Part shown: positions 1 through 5,110 of the stretch, piece after piece | How positions within the stretch are numbered: the first letter of the stretch is position 1 | Layout of the letters: every line of letters begins with the position of its first letter | From: Treponema sp. | GTDB lineage: Bacteria; Spirochaetota; Spirochaetia; Treponematales; Treponemataceae | Direction of reading: 5' to 3' | Assembly (NCBI GenBank): GCA_024699205.1 | Contig: JAILQA010000253.1 | Coordinates: 1-6,141 of the forward strand | Length of the DNA: 6,141 nt | Position numbers and translations under genes: made by a program | Notes under the pieces: generated by a model | The model's database searches: none | Seen by the model: only the letters and a program-made list of their open reading frames with translations | What the model was told of the DNA's origin: nothing

Positions 1-125
1 TACAGGGGCAAAAACGCGGAACTTTTTATGTAGCTGTAGAAGTTGACAATAACTCATACAAAAAAGATGACGATATAAGCATATATACAAAGCTTATGTT
101 TACAAAACTGATTTCTGTATTATAA
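1..125 (+). CDS. 3' end of an unrecognised gene (partial)
   Basis: The frame beginning at base 3 is open for 40 codons and ends at TAA 123-125; the other two plus frames stop within the first 45 bases. The visible C-terminus reads like alternating beta-strand sequence (GTFYVAVEVD), then a charged turn (KKDDD), then a hydrophobic end (MFTKLISVL). No family is recognisable from this fragment. The stop lies 30 bp before the next start and no terminator is visible between them, so co-transcription with the downstream lipoprotein is plausible. The family of that lipoprotein is usually found near a radical SAM enzyme, but nothing in this tail identifies it as that enzyme. Confidence 0.55.
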   Translation, partial: QGQKRGTFYVAVEVDNNSYKKDDDISIYTKLMFTKLISVL

Positions 126-155
126 TCAACAATAGCTCTACAAAAGGAATAAATT

Positions 156-548
156 ATGAAAAAGCTTACACTTACCTGGAAAAAAATTATAAGTACAATC
201 CTTGGTTTTCTTGGAATCGGGACTTTAGTTTCATGCTATGGAATGCCTTTGGGCTACTCTAGCGTATATATCTCTGGAAGTGTTAACGGTGACATAGATG
301 GAGACCCGGATACTCCAGACAAACCAATCCCAGATATTGAAATCCGCGTTAATGATGAATATCAAGGTACAACAAATATTGAAGGAAAATTCTTCTTTTG
401 TTTAGATTATGAAGGAGTATATAAAGTATCATTCGTAGATGTAGATGATGAAAAAAACGGCAGCTTTAAGACAAAAAAAATTCCTCCTTTAGATACTACT
501 GGAAAAAGTGATATTGATTTAGGTCCTATTACCCTCGAGAAAAAATAA
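156..548 (+). CDS. Radical SAM-associated putative lipoprotein
   Basis: A 130-residue secreted lipoprotein. Residues 1-26 are a type II signal peptide: a Lys-rich n-region ([10 protein letters not shown]), a hydrophobic core ([12 protein letters not shown]) and the lipobox LVSC, with Cys27 as the lipidation site. The lipobox is followed at once by YGMP (28-31). From memory, a C-x-YG-x-P start followed by a short beta-sandwich marks the small lipoproteins of the rSAM/lipoprotein system in Bacteroidetes and Treponema. The mature part has a strand SGSVNG, an acidic Asp/Pro-rich stretch (46-60), then an [23 protein letters not shown] section resembling carboxypeptidase-regulatory or transthyretin-type repeats. 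A single further cysteine is at residue 82. AAGGA at 144-148 lies 7 nt before the ATG. It probably sits in a membrane facing the periplasm. What the partner enzyme would modify is unknown, and that partner is not in this window. Confidence 0.75.
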   Translation: MKKLTLTWKKIISTILGFLGIGTLVSCYGMPLGYSSVYISGSVNGDIDGDPDTPDKPIPDIEIRVNDEYQGTTNIEGKFFFCLDYEGVYKVSFVDVDDEKNGSFKTKKIPPLDTTGKSDIDLGPITLEKK

Positions 549-608
549 AAATACAAAGAATACAAAAGAACAAAAGAATAAAAAAGACTTCCAAAACTAT
601 TTGTTTCG

Positions 609-617
609 TGCTAGTAT
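609..617 (+). promoter_or_regulatory. Candidate extended -10 promoter for pyrB
   Basis: TG at 609-610, one base, then TAGTAT (612-617) resembles an extended -10 element, and it lies about 30 bp before the pyrB ATG. The -35 position is poor (TTCCAA at 589-594). No leader peptide, attenuator hairpin or PyrR-type binding structure is evident, so how the operon responds to pyrimidines cannot be read from the sequence. The A-rich 549-600 gap has no terminator hairpin, so read-through from the lipoprotein gene is also possible. Confidence 0.3.
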
Positions 618-634
618 TACAAAAATTAGTTTTT

Positions 635-638
635 GGAG
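635..638 (+). promoter_or_regulatory. Shine-Dalgarno site that sets the pyrB start
   Basis: GGAG at 635-638 lies 7 nt before ATG 646-648. The alternative TTG at 601 would add 15 non-conserved residues and has only A-rich sequence without an SD upstream, so 646 is preferred. Confidence 0.7.
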
Positions 639-645
639 TTGTACA

Positions 646-1569
646 ATGCTGACTGGTCGTCATTTAATTCAACCGGATGATTTATCTGTTTCAGAAATTA
701 ATGAGATTTGTTCTTTGGCAGAGCAGATTATCGTTGATCCTAAATCTTTTCAAGATGTGTGTCGCGGGAAAATTCTCGCGACACTTTTTTTTGAGCCTAG
801 CACCAGAACAAGGCTTAGTTTTGAAGCGGCAATGCTCCGACTTGGTGGTTCTGTAGAAGGTTTTTCAGATGCAGACAATACATCATCAGTAAAAGGCGAA
901 ACCCTTGCAGATACAATCCGCGTAGTTTCTTCTTATGCAGATATAATTGCCATGCGTTCACCAAAAGAAGGAGCGGCTCTCCTTGCAAGCAAATATTCAG
1001 CCTGCCCTATTATAAATGCTGGTGATGGCGGACACTTTCATCCGACACAAACCCTTACCGATTTAGTTACAATCAGACAACTGCTGGGTGGCTTGGAAAA
1101 TCATACAGTAGGTTTCTGCGGCGACTTGAAGTTTGGACGTACAGTTCATTCACTTGCAGAAGCATTAAGACATTTCAAAGGAAACAAGTTCATTTTCATC
1201 AGTCCAAAAGAGCTTTCGGTACCTGATTATCTTATTACAAATATTCTTGAGCCAGCTGGAATTGAATATAAAATTGTAGAAAGCCTTGATGAAGTAATCG
1301 GCGAAATGGATATTCTTTACATGACCCGAGTTCAAAAGGAAAGATTCTTTAATGAACAGGATTATATCCGCTTAAAGGACAGCTACATTCTGGACAGCGA
1401 AAAAATGAAAATGGCCCGCAAAAACATGATTGTTCTTCATCCTCTTCCACGCGTAAACGAAATCACACCAGAAGTAGACAATGACCCAAGAGCTGCCTAC
1501 TTTAAACAGGTTAAATACGGAATGTACGCCCGTATGGCACTTATAGCAAAATTGACAGGAGCATTATAA
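646..1569 (+). CDS. pyrB: Aspartate carbamoyltransferase, catalytic subunit
   Basis: PyrB transfers the carbamoyl group from carbamoyl phosphate to L-aspartate, giving N-carbamoyl-aspartate, the committed step of UMP synthesis. The protein is 307 residues from ATG 646; the E. coli chain is about 311. The N-terminal carbamoyl-phosphate domain has the phosphate loop [12 protein letters not shown], with S52-T53-R54-T55 at the same positions as in E. coli, and K83 in the VKGETLADT segment, matching the lysine supplied across the trimer interface. HPTQTLTDL, the [12 protein letters not shown] motif of the aspartate domain and HPLPRVNEI near the C-terminus are all present, so the active site looks complete. 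The stop codon overlaps the pyrI start (TAATG), implying translational coupling and balanced synthesis of the two chains. With PyrI it should form the allosteric holoenzyme in the cytoplasm. Confidence 0.97.
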   Translation: MLTGRHLIQPDDLSVSEINEICSLAEQIIVDPKSFQDVCRGKILATLFFEPSTRTRLSFEAAMLRLGGSVEGFSDADNTSSVKGETLADTIRVVSSYADIIAMRSPKEGAALLASKYSACPIINAGDGGHFHPTQTLTDLVTIRQLLGGLENHTVGFCGDLKFGRTVHSLAEALRHFKGNKFIFISPKELSVPDYLITNILEPAGIEYKIVESLDEVIGEMDILYMTRVQKERFFNEQDYIRLKDSYILDSEKMKMARKNMIVLHPLPRVNEITPEVDNDPRAAYFKQVKYGMYARMALIAKLTGAL

Positions 1570-2048
1570 TGTTGAACGTAAATACAATTAAAAATGGACT
1601 TGTAATTGACCATATAAGAGCAGGAGCCGGCTGGCAGATTTATCAGTGGCTGGGATTAAATAAAGCACCCTTCACTTCCTGCCTTATTCAGAATGTTCCT
1701 TCAGAAAAATCAGGTAAAAAGGATATCATCAAAATTGATAACATAATCAACATAGATTATTCAGTACTTGGCTTTATTGATCCGGATATCTGTGTAAACG
1801 TAATTGAAAACGAGCAGATTGTGCGAAAAATCACAATGGAACTGCCTTCAAAGGTTCAGGGGGTTTTCAATTGCAAAAATCCACGCTGCATTACTCAGAC
1901 CGAACATTATGTAAAACCGACCTTTATTCTTGCTGACAAAAAGAAAGGACTTTATAAATGCGAATATTGTGACACTCTTTATCTGGCAGGAACAGGAACC
2001 AGTTCGGCAAGCTCATCAAGCACAAGTACAGTTTCAGGGGGAAATTAA
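1569..2048 (+). CDS. pyrI: Aspartate carbamoyltransferase, regulatory subunit
   Basis: PyrI binds nucleotide effectors (CTP/UTP inhibition and ATP activation in E. coli) and joins PyrB trimers into the holoenzyme. The zinc site is complete: Cys102, 107, 131 and 134, spaced CX4C-X23-CX2C exactly as in E. coli. The allosteric domain keeps VIDHI (D14, H15), the lysine of KDIIKIDN (K55) and K87, matching nucleotide-contacting D19, H20, K60 and K94 of E. coli, so effector binding is likely retained. The protein has 159 residues against about 153, although its N-terminus is shorter; the extra length is a Gly/Ser/Thr-rich tail at 141-159 that no homologue I recall has. ATG overlaps the pyrB stop by 1 nt, and AGGAG (1557-1561) lies 7 nt before it. 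The end of the tail also encodes the pyrC ribosome binding site. Confidence 0.95.
   Translation: MLNVNTIKNGLVIDHIRAGAGWQIYQWLGLNKAPFTSCLIQNVPSEKSGKKDIIKIDNIINIDYSVLGFIDPDICVNVIENEQIVRKITMELPSKVQGVFNCKNPRCITQTEHYVKPTFILADKKKGLYKCEYCDTLYLAGTGTSSASSSSTSTVSGGN
2036..2042 (+). promoter_or_regulatory. Strong Shine-Dalgarno site for the GTG start of pyrC
   Basis: AGGGGGA at 2036-2042, inside the last codons of pyrI, lies 8 nt before GTG 2051-2053. It supports the GTG start, which leaves only 2 nt between the pyrI stop and pyrC. It also partly dictates the Ser-Gly-Gly end of PyrI. Confidence 0.7.
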
Positions 2049-2050
2049 TA

Positions 2051-3508
2051 GTGGCAAAAATCACCTTAATTTACAACGCTCAACTTTTGGACGAAAATAC
2101 GGACGGTCCGGGAGCAATTCTTATAGAAGATAAACAGATTCGCTCAATCTTTCAGGGGTATTTTACCTCGCTGGAAACAGTTACTGACTTTGCCCGCTCA
2201 GTTTTAAAAGAGGATGGCTACAGTCCTTCGGAAAAGATTGAGTTTTATAATGCACAAGGACTCACCGTAACTCCAGCCTTTATAGACATGCATGTTCATC
2301 TTCGTTATCCGGGACAAACACAAAAAGAAGATTTAGAAAGCGGATTAAAAGCCGCAATTGCAGGTGGAGTTGGAACCGTGGTTGCAATGCCAAATACAAA
2401 ACCGGTAGTTTCTTCTTATGAAATGGCTTTGCAGATTGAAAAAGAAGCGGCTGCTTTGGGACTGGCACATGTTTTTCAGACCGTAAGTCTTACCAGGGAT
2501 TTTGGCGGAGAAGATACATCTCACCTTGATAAGATTGAACGGGCTAACATTCCGGTGATTACTGAAGATGGAAAAGATGTGCTTTCTTCTGCCTTGATGC
2601 TGGAAGCAATGACTAAGGCCGCAAAAAAAGGAATTATTGTAAGCTGCCACAGTGAAGACATGACTCTGGGAATGATGGCTTTTCCTTATCGTCAGAATGC
2701 CCTTAAAATTATGAAGGAAAACGGACTTTCTGCCTGGGGAGCTGGTGATATCACAAATATTGACAAAAAGGCTATTTCAAAGATTGATAAAGATCTTACT
2801 AGAGCGAATAATTATCTTGCTATGGCTGAAGACGTTGCAACTGTAAGAAACATAATGCTTGCTCGTCAGGCTGATTGTCATGTTCATATTGCACATGTAA
2901 GTACAAAAAAATCCATTGATGCTGTCAGGGAAGGAAAAAAACTTGCAGAAAATCTTTTTAAAAAACACAATGAAAACAACAAAAGCAAAAACTGCAATTT
3001 TACTGTTACCTGTGAAGTAACTCCTCATCATCTTGCCCTGGCTGGTACAGAAGAACCAATGATTCGCGCACTGGTAAATCCTCCTCTTCGCCCAGAATCA
3101 GACAGACTTGCTTTAATCGAAGCCCTGCGAGACGGAACAGCAGACGTTATTTCTACGGATCATGCACCTCACACTATGGATGATAAAGCTGCCGGTTCTC
3201 CTGGTTTTACAGGAATTGAAACTTCCTACGCTGTTTGCAACACTGTTTTAGTAAAGCAAAATGACCTTCATCCAAGAAGATTAAGTCAGCTGATGTCTGC
3301 TAATCCTGCCCGCATACTGGGTCTTAACAAAGGACTTTTAAAGCCTGGTTATGATGCTGATTTGACCCTGCTTAATCCAGATGAAGAATGGACAGTTTGC
3401 GCAAAAGACTTTTTCAGCAAAGGAAAAGCAACTCCTTTTGAAGGAAAAAGGCTGACTGGAAAAGTCCACACCGTTTTTATTGACGGAAAAATGGTGTTTG
3501 AGCGATAA
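2051..3508 (+). CDS. pyrC: Dihydroorotase (class I-like, enlarged)
   Basis: Cyclises N-carbamoyl-aspartate to dihydroorotate, the step after PyrB. It is an amidohydrolase-fold enzyme with the binuclear metal ligands of the class I group: H81 and H83 in DMHVHLR, D173 in TEDGKDV (the aspartate that bridges the metals in this class in place of a carboxylated lysine), H200 in CHSED, H282 in AHVST and D370 in STDHAPH. AMPNTKPV, CEVTPHHL and VNPPLRP, the substrate-side loops, are also present. The usual REPG after the first histidines is RYPG here. At 485 residues it is longer than the usual 420-430: extra sequence lies in the N-terminal strand region (about 36-66), after CHSED (about 205-250), and in a Lys/Asn-rich insert at 296-315. 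All catalytic residues are kept, so it is probably a true dihydroorotase rather than a dihydropyrimidinase or an inactive PyrC homologue. Confidence 0.93.
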   Translation: MAKITLIYNAQLLDENTDGPGAILIEDKQIRSIFQGYFTSLETVTDFARSVLKEDGYSPSEKIEFYNAQGLTVTPAFIDMHVHLRYPGQTQKEDLESGLKAAIAGGVGTVVAMPNTKPVVSSYEMALQIEKEAAALGLAHVFQTVSLTRDFGGEDTSHLDKIERANIPVITEDGKDVLSSALMLEAMTKAAKKGIIVSCHSEDMTLGMMAFPYRQNALKIMKENGLSAWGAGDITNIDKKAISKIDKDLTRANNYLAMAEDVATVRNIMLARQADCHVHIAHVSTKKSIDAVREGKKLAENLFKKHNENNKSKNCNFTVTCEVTPHHLALAGTEEPMIRALVNPPLRPESDRLALIEALRDGTADVISTDHAPHTMDDKAAGSPGFTGIETSYAVCNTVLVKQNDLHPRRLSQLMSANPARILGLNKGLLKPGYDADLTLLNPDEEWTVCAKDFFSKGKATPFEGKRLTGKVHTVFIDGKMVFER

Positions 3509-3514
3509 GAGGCT

Positions 3515-3622
3515 TTTATAGCGGTGAGTTGATTTGTTGCGGTGAGTTGCTATATCGCGACAAATTGCTTTATCGCGGTGAGTTGATTTGTTGCAGTGAA
3601 TTGCTTTATCGCGGCAAAAAAA
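3515..3622 (+). repeat. 18-bp tandem repeat, six units in a duplicated 54-bp block
   Basis: Units start at 3515, 3533, 3551, 3569, 3587 and 3605. The best unit is TTTATCGCGGTGAGTTGA (3569-3586). Units 1-3 match units 4-6 closely at a shift of 54 bp: 1 against 4 differ at one base, 2 against 5 at two, 3 against 6 diverge only toward the end. This suggests an 18-bp unit expanded to three and the block of three was then copied. The array starts 6 bp after the pyrC stop and ends on the base next to the stop of the convergent methyltransferase gene. The role is unknown; it could be an expanding intergenic repeat or part of a dispersed repeat family. Confidence 0.9.
3553..3580. other. Hairpin-forming dyad within the repeat array
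   Basis: CGCGA (3556-3560) pairs with TCGCG (3573-3577), and AAA (3562-3564) pairs with TTT (3569-3571). In a minus-strand transcript the remaining pair is U·G, giving a continuous 9-bp stem closed by GCAA, a GNRA tetraloop. In a plus-strand transcript that position is a C·A mismatch, but outer U·G and A-U pairs (3553-3555 with 3578-3580) can extend the stem. No U-run follows on either strand, so it is not a standard intrinsic terminator. It may protect or separate the 3' ends of the converging transcripts. Confidence 0.5.
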
Positions 3623-4330
3623 TTATTTATACAGCAAAAAGATTGTCGGGACTTTCCCCAATTCCGGCAATTTTTCTTTTTTCCACTGCTCTACTGTGCG
3701 GGTTTTAATATATTCCTCGGCACAAGTGATTCCAGAAGCAATACAAAGCTTTGTTTGAGGACGCAGACTGTGAAGAATAGTTTCTATCATCTTTGCGTTT
3801 CGGTAGGGAGTTTCTATAAAAAGCTGAGTCTGATCTTCGTTATAAATCTTATTTTCAAGTTTTTTTAAGGCCTTAACACGCTGAGAATTTTCTACAGGAA
3901 GATATCCGTTGAAAGCAAAAGACTGTCCGTTGAAGCCACTTGCCATAACCGACATAATGATTGAAGAAGGACCAACCAGAGGAATTACACGCAGTTTTTT
4001 TGACTGGGCGATTGCGACAACATCAGCCCCAGGATCTGCAATTGCCGGACACCCTGCTTCCGAAATAATACCAAGTGGCTGACCATTTTGAAGAGGCTCC
4101 AGATATTGTCCGATAATCTTGCGGTCAGTGTGACGATTGAGTTCATAAAAAGTTAGCTCATCGATATCAATGCTCTTTTCAACCTTTTTTAAGAAACGTC
4201 GGGCCGATCGGATATTTTCTACAATAAAATGTTTGATATTTACAATTATATCATGATTATAAGACGGTAAAACCTGATTGATTTCTGTTTCCCCAAGAGT
4301 AACGGGAATTAAATATAATGCTGCTTCCAT
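3623..4330 (-). CDS. SAM-dependent methyltransferase, RsmI/YraL-like tetrapyrrole methylase fold
   Basis: Predicted cytoplasmic methyltransferase of 235 residues. It has the order of the tetrapyrrole methylase family: a first strand ALYLIPVTLGE (3-14), the SEAGCPAIADPG motif (90-101) of the RsmI type, the cofactor-side loop VIPLVGPSS (115-123), then ASGFNGQSFAFNGYLP (130-145), and ETPYRN and CIASGITC toward the C-terminus. RsmI methylates the 2'-O of C1402 in 16S rRNA. This protein replaces the usual RsmI N-terminus (TPIGNLxD, EDTRxT) with IVENIRSARRFLKK, as in a separate RsmI-like family seen in Bacteroidetes, so its substrate is not assigned. ATG 4330 gives the family-like N-terminus with GGAAGGA just upstream, though unusually close (2 nt); ATG 4351 is possible, adding 7 residues, but lacks an SD. 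It is convergent with pyrC and divergent from the tRNA operon. Confidence 0.85.
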   Translation of the reverse strand: MEAALYLIPVTLGETEINQVLPSYNHDIIVNIKHFIVENIRSARRFLKKVEKSIDIDELTFYELNRHTDRKIIGQYLEPLQNGQPLGIISEAGCPAIADPGADVVAIAQSKKLRVIPLVGPSSIIMSVMASGFNGQSFAFNGYLPVENSQRVKALKKLENKIYNEDQTQLFIETPYRNAKMIETILHSLRPQTKLCIASGITCAEEYIKTRTVEQWKKEKLPELGKVPTIFLLYK

Positions 4331-4389
4331 AATCCTTCCATATTTTCCCATACATATGATGTCATAATTTTTTGCCGGGATTATTCATT

Positions 4390-4418
4390 ATTCTACACTT
4401 TTTTGGCAATAAAGTCTT
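4390..4418 (-). promoter_or_regulatory. Weak candidate promoter for the methyltransferase gene
   Basis: On the minus strand TAGAAT (4390-4395) is a good -10 match, with AAGACT (4413-4418) 17 bp upstream as a poor -35. If used, it leaves a leader of roughly 50 nt and its -35 overlaps that of the divergent tRNA promoter. Confidence 0.25.
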
Positions 4419-4443
4419 GACATATTCGACAAAAACCTATAAA
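4417..4443 (+). promoter_or_regulatory. Promoter of the tRNA operon
   Basis: A perfect -35 TTGACA at 4417-4422 is followed by TATAAA at 4438-4443 (15-bp spacing) or the overlapping TAAATT at 4440-4445 (17-bp spacing). The first tRNA begins at 4460, about where a short leader would end. Typical of a strong housekeeping promoter for stable RNA. Confidence 0.65.
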
Positions 4444-4459
4444 TTATAACTCACTTAAT

Positions 4460-4545
4460 GGAGCGATACCAAAGCGGTCGTACTGGGGCGGTCTTGAAAA
4501 CCGTTGTAGCGCAAGTTACCGGGGGTTCGAATCCCTCTCGCTCCG
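4460..4545 (+). tRNA. tRNA-Ser(UGA)
   Basis: Full class II cloverleaf of 86 nt. The acceptor stem GGAGCGA (4460-4466) pairs with TCGCTCC (4538-4544), with discriminator G4545. The anticodon stem GCGGT/ACCGT encloses CT-TGA-AA, so the anticodon is TGA at 4495-4497, reading UCA and related serine codons. A long variable arm (about 4505-4521) and the GGTTCGAAT T-loop segment follow. No CCA is encoded; TCCGCT follows directly. Confidence 0.96.
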
Positions 4546-4551
4546 TCCGCT

Positions 4552-4636
4552 GGAGGTGTGGTAGAGCGGTAATACAACGGATTGCTAATCCGTCGGTTCC
4601 GAAAGGGCCGGGCAGGTTCAACTCCTGTCGCCTCCG
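4552..4636 (+). tRNA. tRNA-Ser(GCU)
   Basis: Second serine tRNA, 85 nt, only 6 nt after the first. The acceptor stem GGAGGTG (4552-4558) pairs with CGCCTCC (4629-4635), with one G·U pair and discriminator G4636. The anticodon stem ACGGA/TCCGT holds TT-GCT-AA, giving the anticodon GCT at 4584-4586, which reads AGC/AGU. The long variable arm (CGGTTCCGAAAGGGCCGG) marks it as class II. CCA is not encoded. Confidence 0.96.
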
Positions 4637-4670
4637 ATCTAAACACCTAGTTAAGCCAGTGTTTGAGTAT

Positions 4671-4745
4671 GAGATTGTAGCTCAGCTGGATTAGAGCACC
4701 ACCCTGCGGAGGTGGGGGTCGCACGTTCGAATCGTGTCAGTCTCA
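4671..4745 (+). tRNA. tRNA-Arg(GCG)
   Basis: Class I tRNA of 75 nt. The acceptor stem GAGATTG (4671-4677) pairs with CAGTCTC (4738-4744), with discriminator A4745. The D-arm is GCTC/GAGC. The anticodon stem CCACC/GGTGG encloses CT-GCG-GA, so the anticodon is GCG at 4706-4708, reading CGC and CGU. The D-loop has A after GG (A20) and C is the middle anticodon base, both arginine identity elements in E. coli. The T-arm is GCACG-TTCGAAT-CGTGT. Most bacteria use ACG, deaminated to inosine, for these codons, so a G34 version is uncommon. CCA is not encoded. Confidence 0.85.
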
Positions 4746-4750
4746 AAATG

Positions 4751-4778
4751 AGGTTCATCACTTGATGAACCTTTTTTT
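4751..4778 (+). terminator. Intrinsic terminator of the tRNA operon
   Basis: AGGTTCATC (4751-4759) pairs with GATGAACCT (4764-4772) in a perfect 9-bp stem with a four-base loop (ACTT), followed directly by a T-run to 4778. It starts 6 nt after the last tRNA. Confidence 0.92.
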
Positions 4779-4883
4779 ATGCCCAATTCTATATATTATA
4801 TAGATTTAGGTGTATTTCGTTATAACTTTTAGCTTCCTAACCTGCTGGAAAAGGTGCTAAAACCGGGGAAAAAACGGTTAAGT

Positions 4884-4919
4884 TTTCAGAAACGATTTCA
4901 GAAAAACTTTCAGAAAGCT
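4884..4919 (+). repeat. Three tandem 12-bp repeats
   Basis: TTTCAGAAA recurs at 4884, 4896 and 4908 with three variable bases after each copy, an exact 12-bp period. Being a multiple of three, the period leaves the open frame intact and would read Phe-Gln-Lys-X. It may be a remnant of a coding repeat or simple slippage. Confidence 0.8.
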
Positions 4920-4987
4920 TTTCAACCGCTTTTCTTCGATGTCTGTCTGTTATGGCTTAATAATAATCCCGCTTCCGCTTTCCCGTT

Positions 4988-5005
4988 GGTTAATATTTCT
5001 TAACC
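4988..5005. promoter_or_regulatory. Dyad upstream of the ATPase promoter
   Basis: GGTTAA (4988-4993) and TTAACC (5000-5005) form a perfect 6-bp inverted repeat with a 6-bp spacer, ending 22 bp before the -35 element. It could be an operator half-site pair or a weak hairpin; the short T-run after it (TTTT) is not enough to call a terminator. Confidence 0.3.
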
Positions 5006-5027
5006 TTTTGGAAAGATTGATTTTTAT

Positions 5028-5056
5028 TTGATTTTTGTCGAAAATATCTATATAAT
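5028..5056 (+). promoter_or_regulatory. Promoter of the ATPase gene
   Basis: TTGATT (5028-5033), 17 bp, then a perfect TATAAT (5051-5056). Transcription would start near 5063, leaving a leader of about 48 nt. AAAGGA (5096-5101) lies 9 nt before ATG 5111. Confidence 0.7.
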
Positions 5057-5110
5057 GATTATTAACTTAATAGCCATTAAATTAACAACCATTACAAAGG
5101 ATATTGCAGA

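Larger units (their letters stand above)
4779..5110. other. Gene-free stretch between tRNA operon and ATPase gene
   Basis: I see no supported gene in these 332 bases. A frame is open from 4833 to a stop at 5001-5003, but it has no ATG and no ribosome binding site. The stretch contains a weak hairpin (AACCG 4861-4865 with CGGTT 4875-4879), three 12-bp repeats (4884-4919), a dyad (4988-5005), a promoter (5028-5056) and an imperfect ATTAAC...CCATTA duplication (5061-5079 and 5081-5094) in the leader of the next gene. Confidence 0.6.

Noticed and set aside
549..600. A-rich direct repeats after the lipoprotein gene as a regulatory array
   Set aside because: Short ACAAAAGAA-like runs are expected in such A-rich sequence and show no fixed period or hairpin.
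1930..2133. 67-aa plus frame across the pyrI/pyrC junction
   Set aside because: Lies out of frame over the PyrI zinc domain and PyrC N-terminus, both clearly real.
2280..3031. Three minus-strand open frames inside pyrC (2280-2468, 2345-2650, 2777-3031)
   Set aside because: They are antisense to a fully conserved dihydroorotase, with no ribosome binding sites or recognisable domains.
3515..3622. CRISPR array
   Set aside because: The 18-bp units are directly adjacent with no unique spacers, so this is a simple tandem repeat.
3596..3868. 90-aa plus frame from the repeat into the methyltransferase gene
   Set aside because: Antisense to conserved methyltransferase sequence; it begins inside the repeat and has no ribosome binding site.
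4641..4664. Inverted repeat AAACAC/GTGTTT between tRNA-Ser(GCU) and tRNA-Arg as a terminator
   Set aside because: Only 6 bp, AT-rich, with a 12-base loop and no T-run; at most a weak processing hairpin within the operon.
4455..4694. Open frames on both strands over 4455-4694 (63 aa minus, 78 aa plus)
   Set aside because: They cover the two serine tRNAs and the start of the arginine tRNA; the translations are tRNA sequence, not protein.
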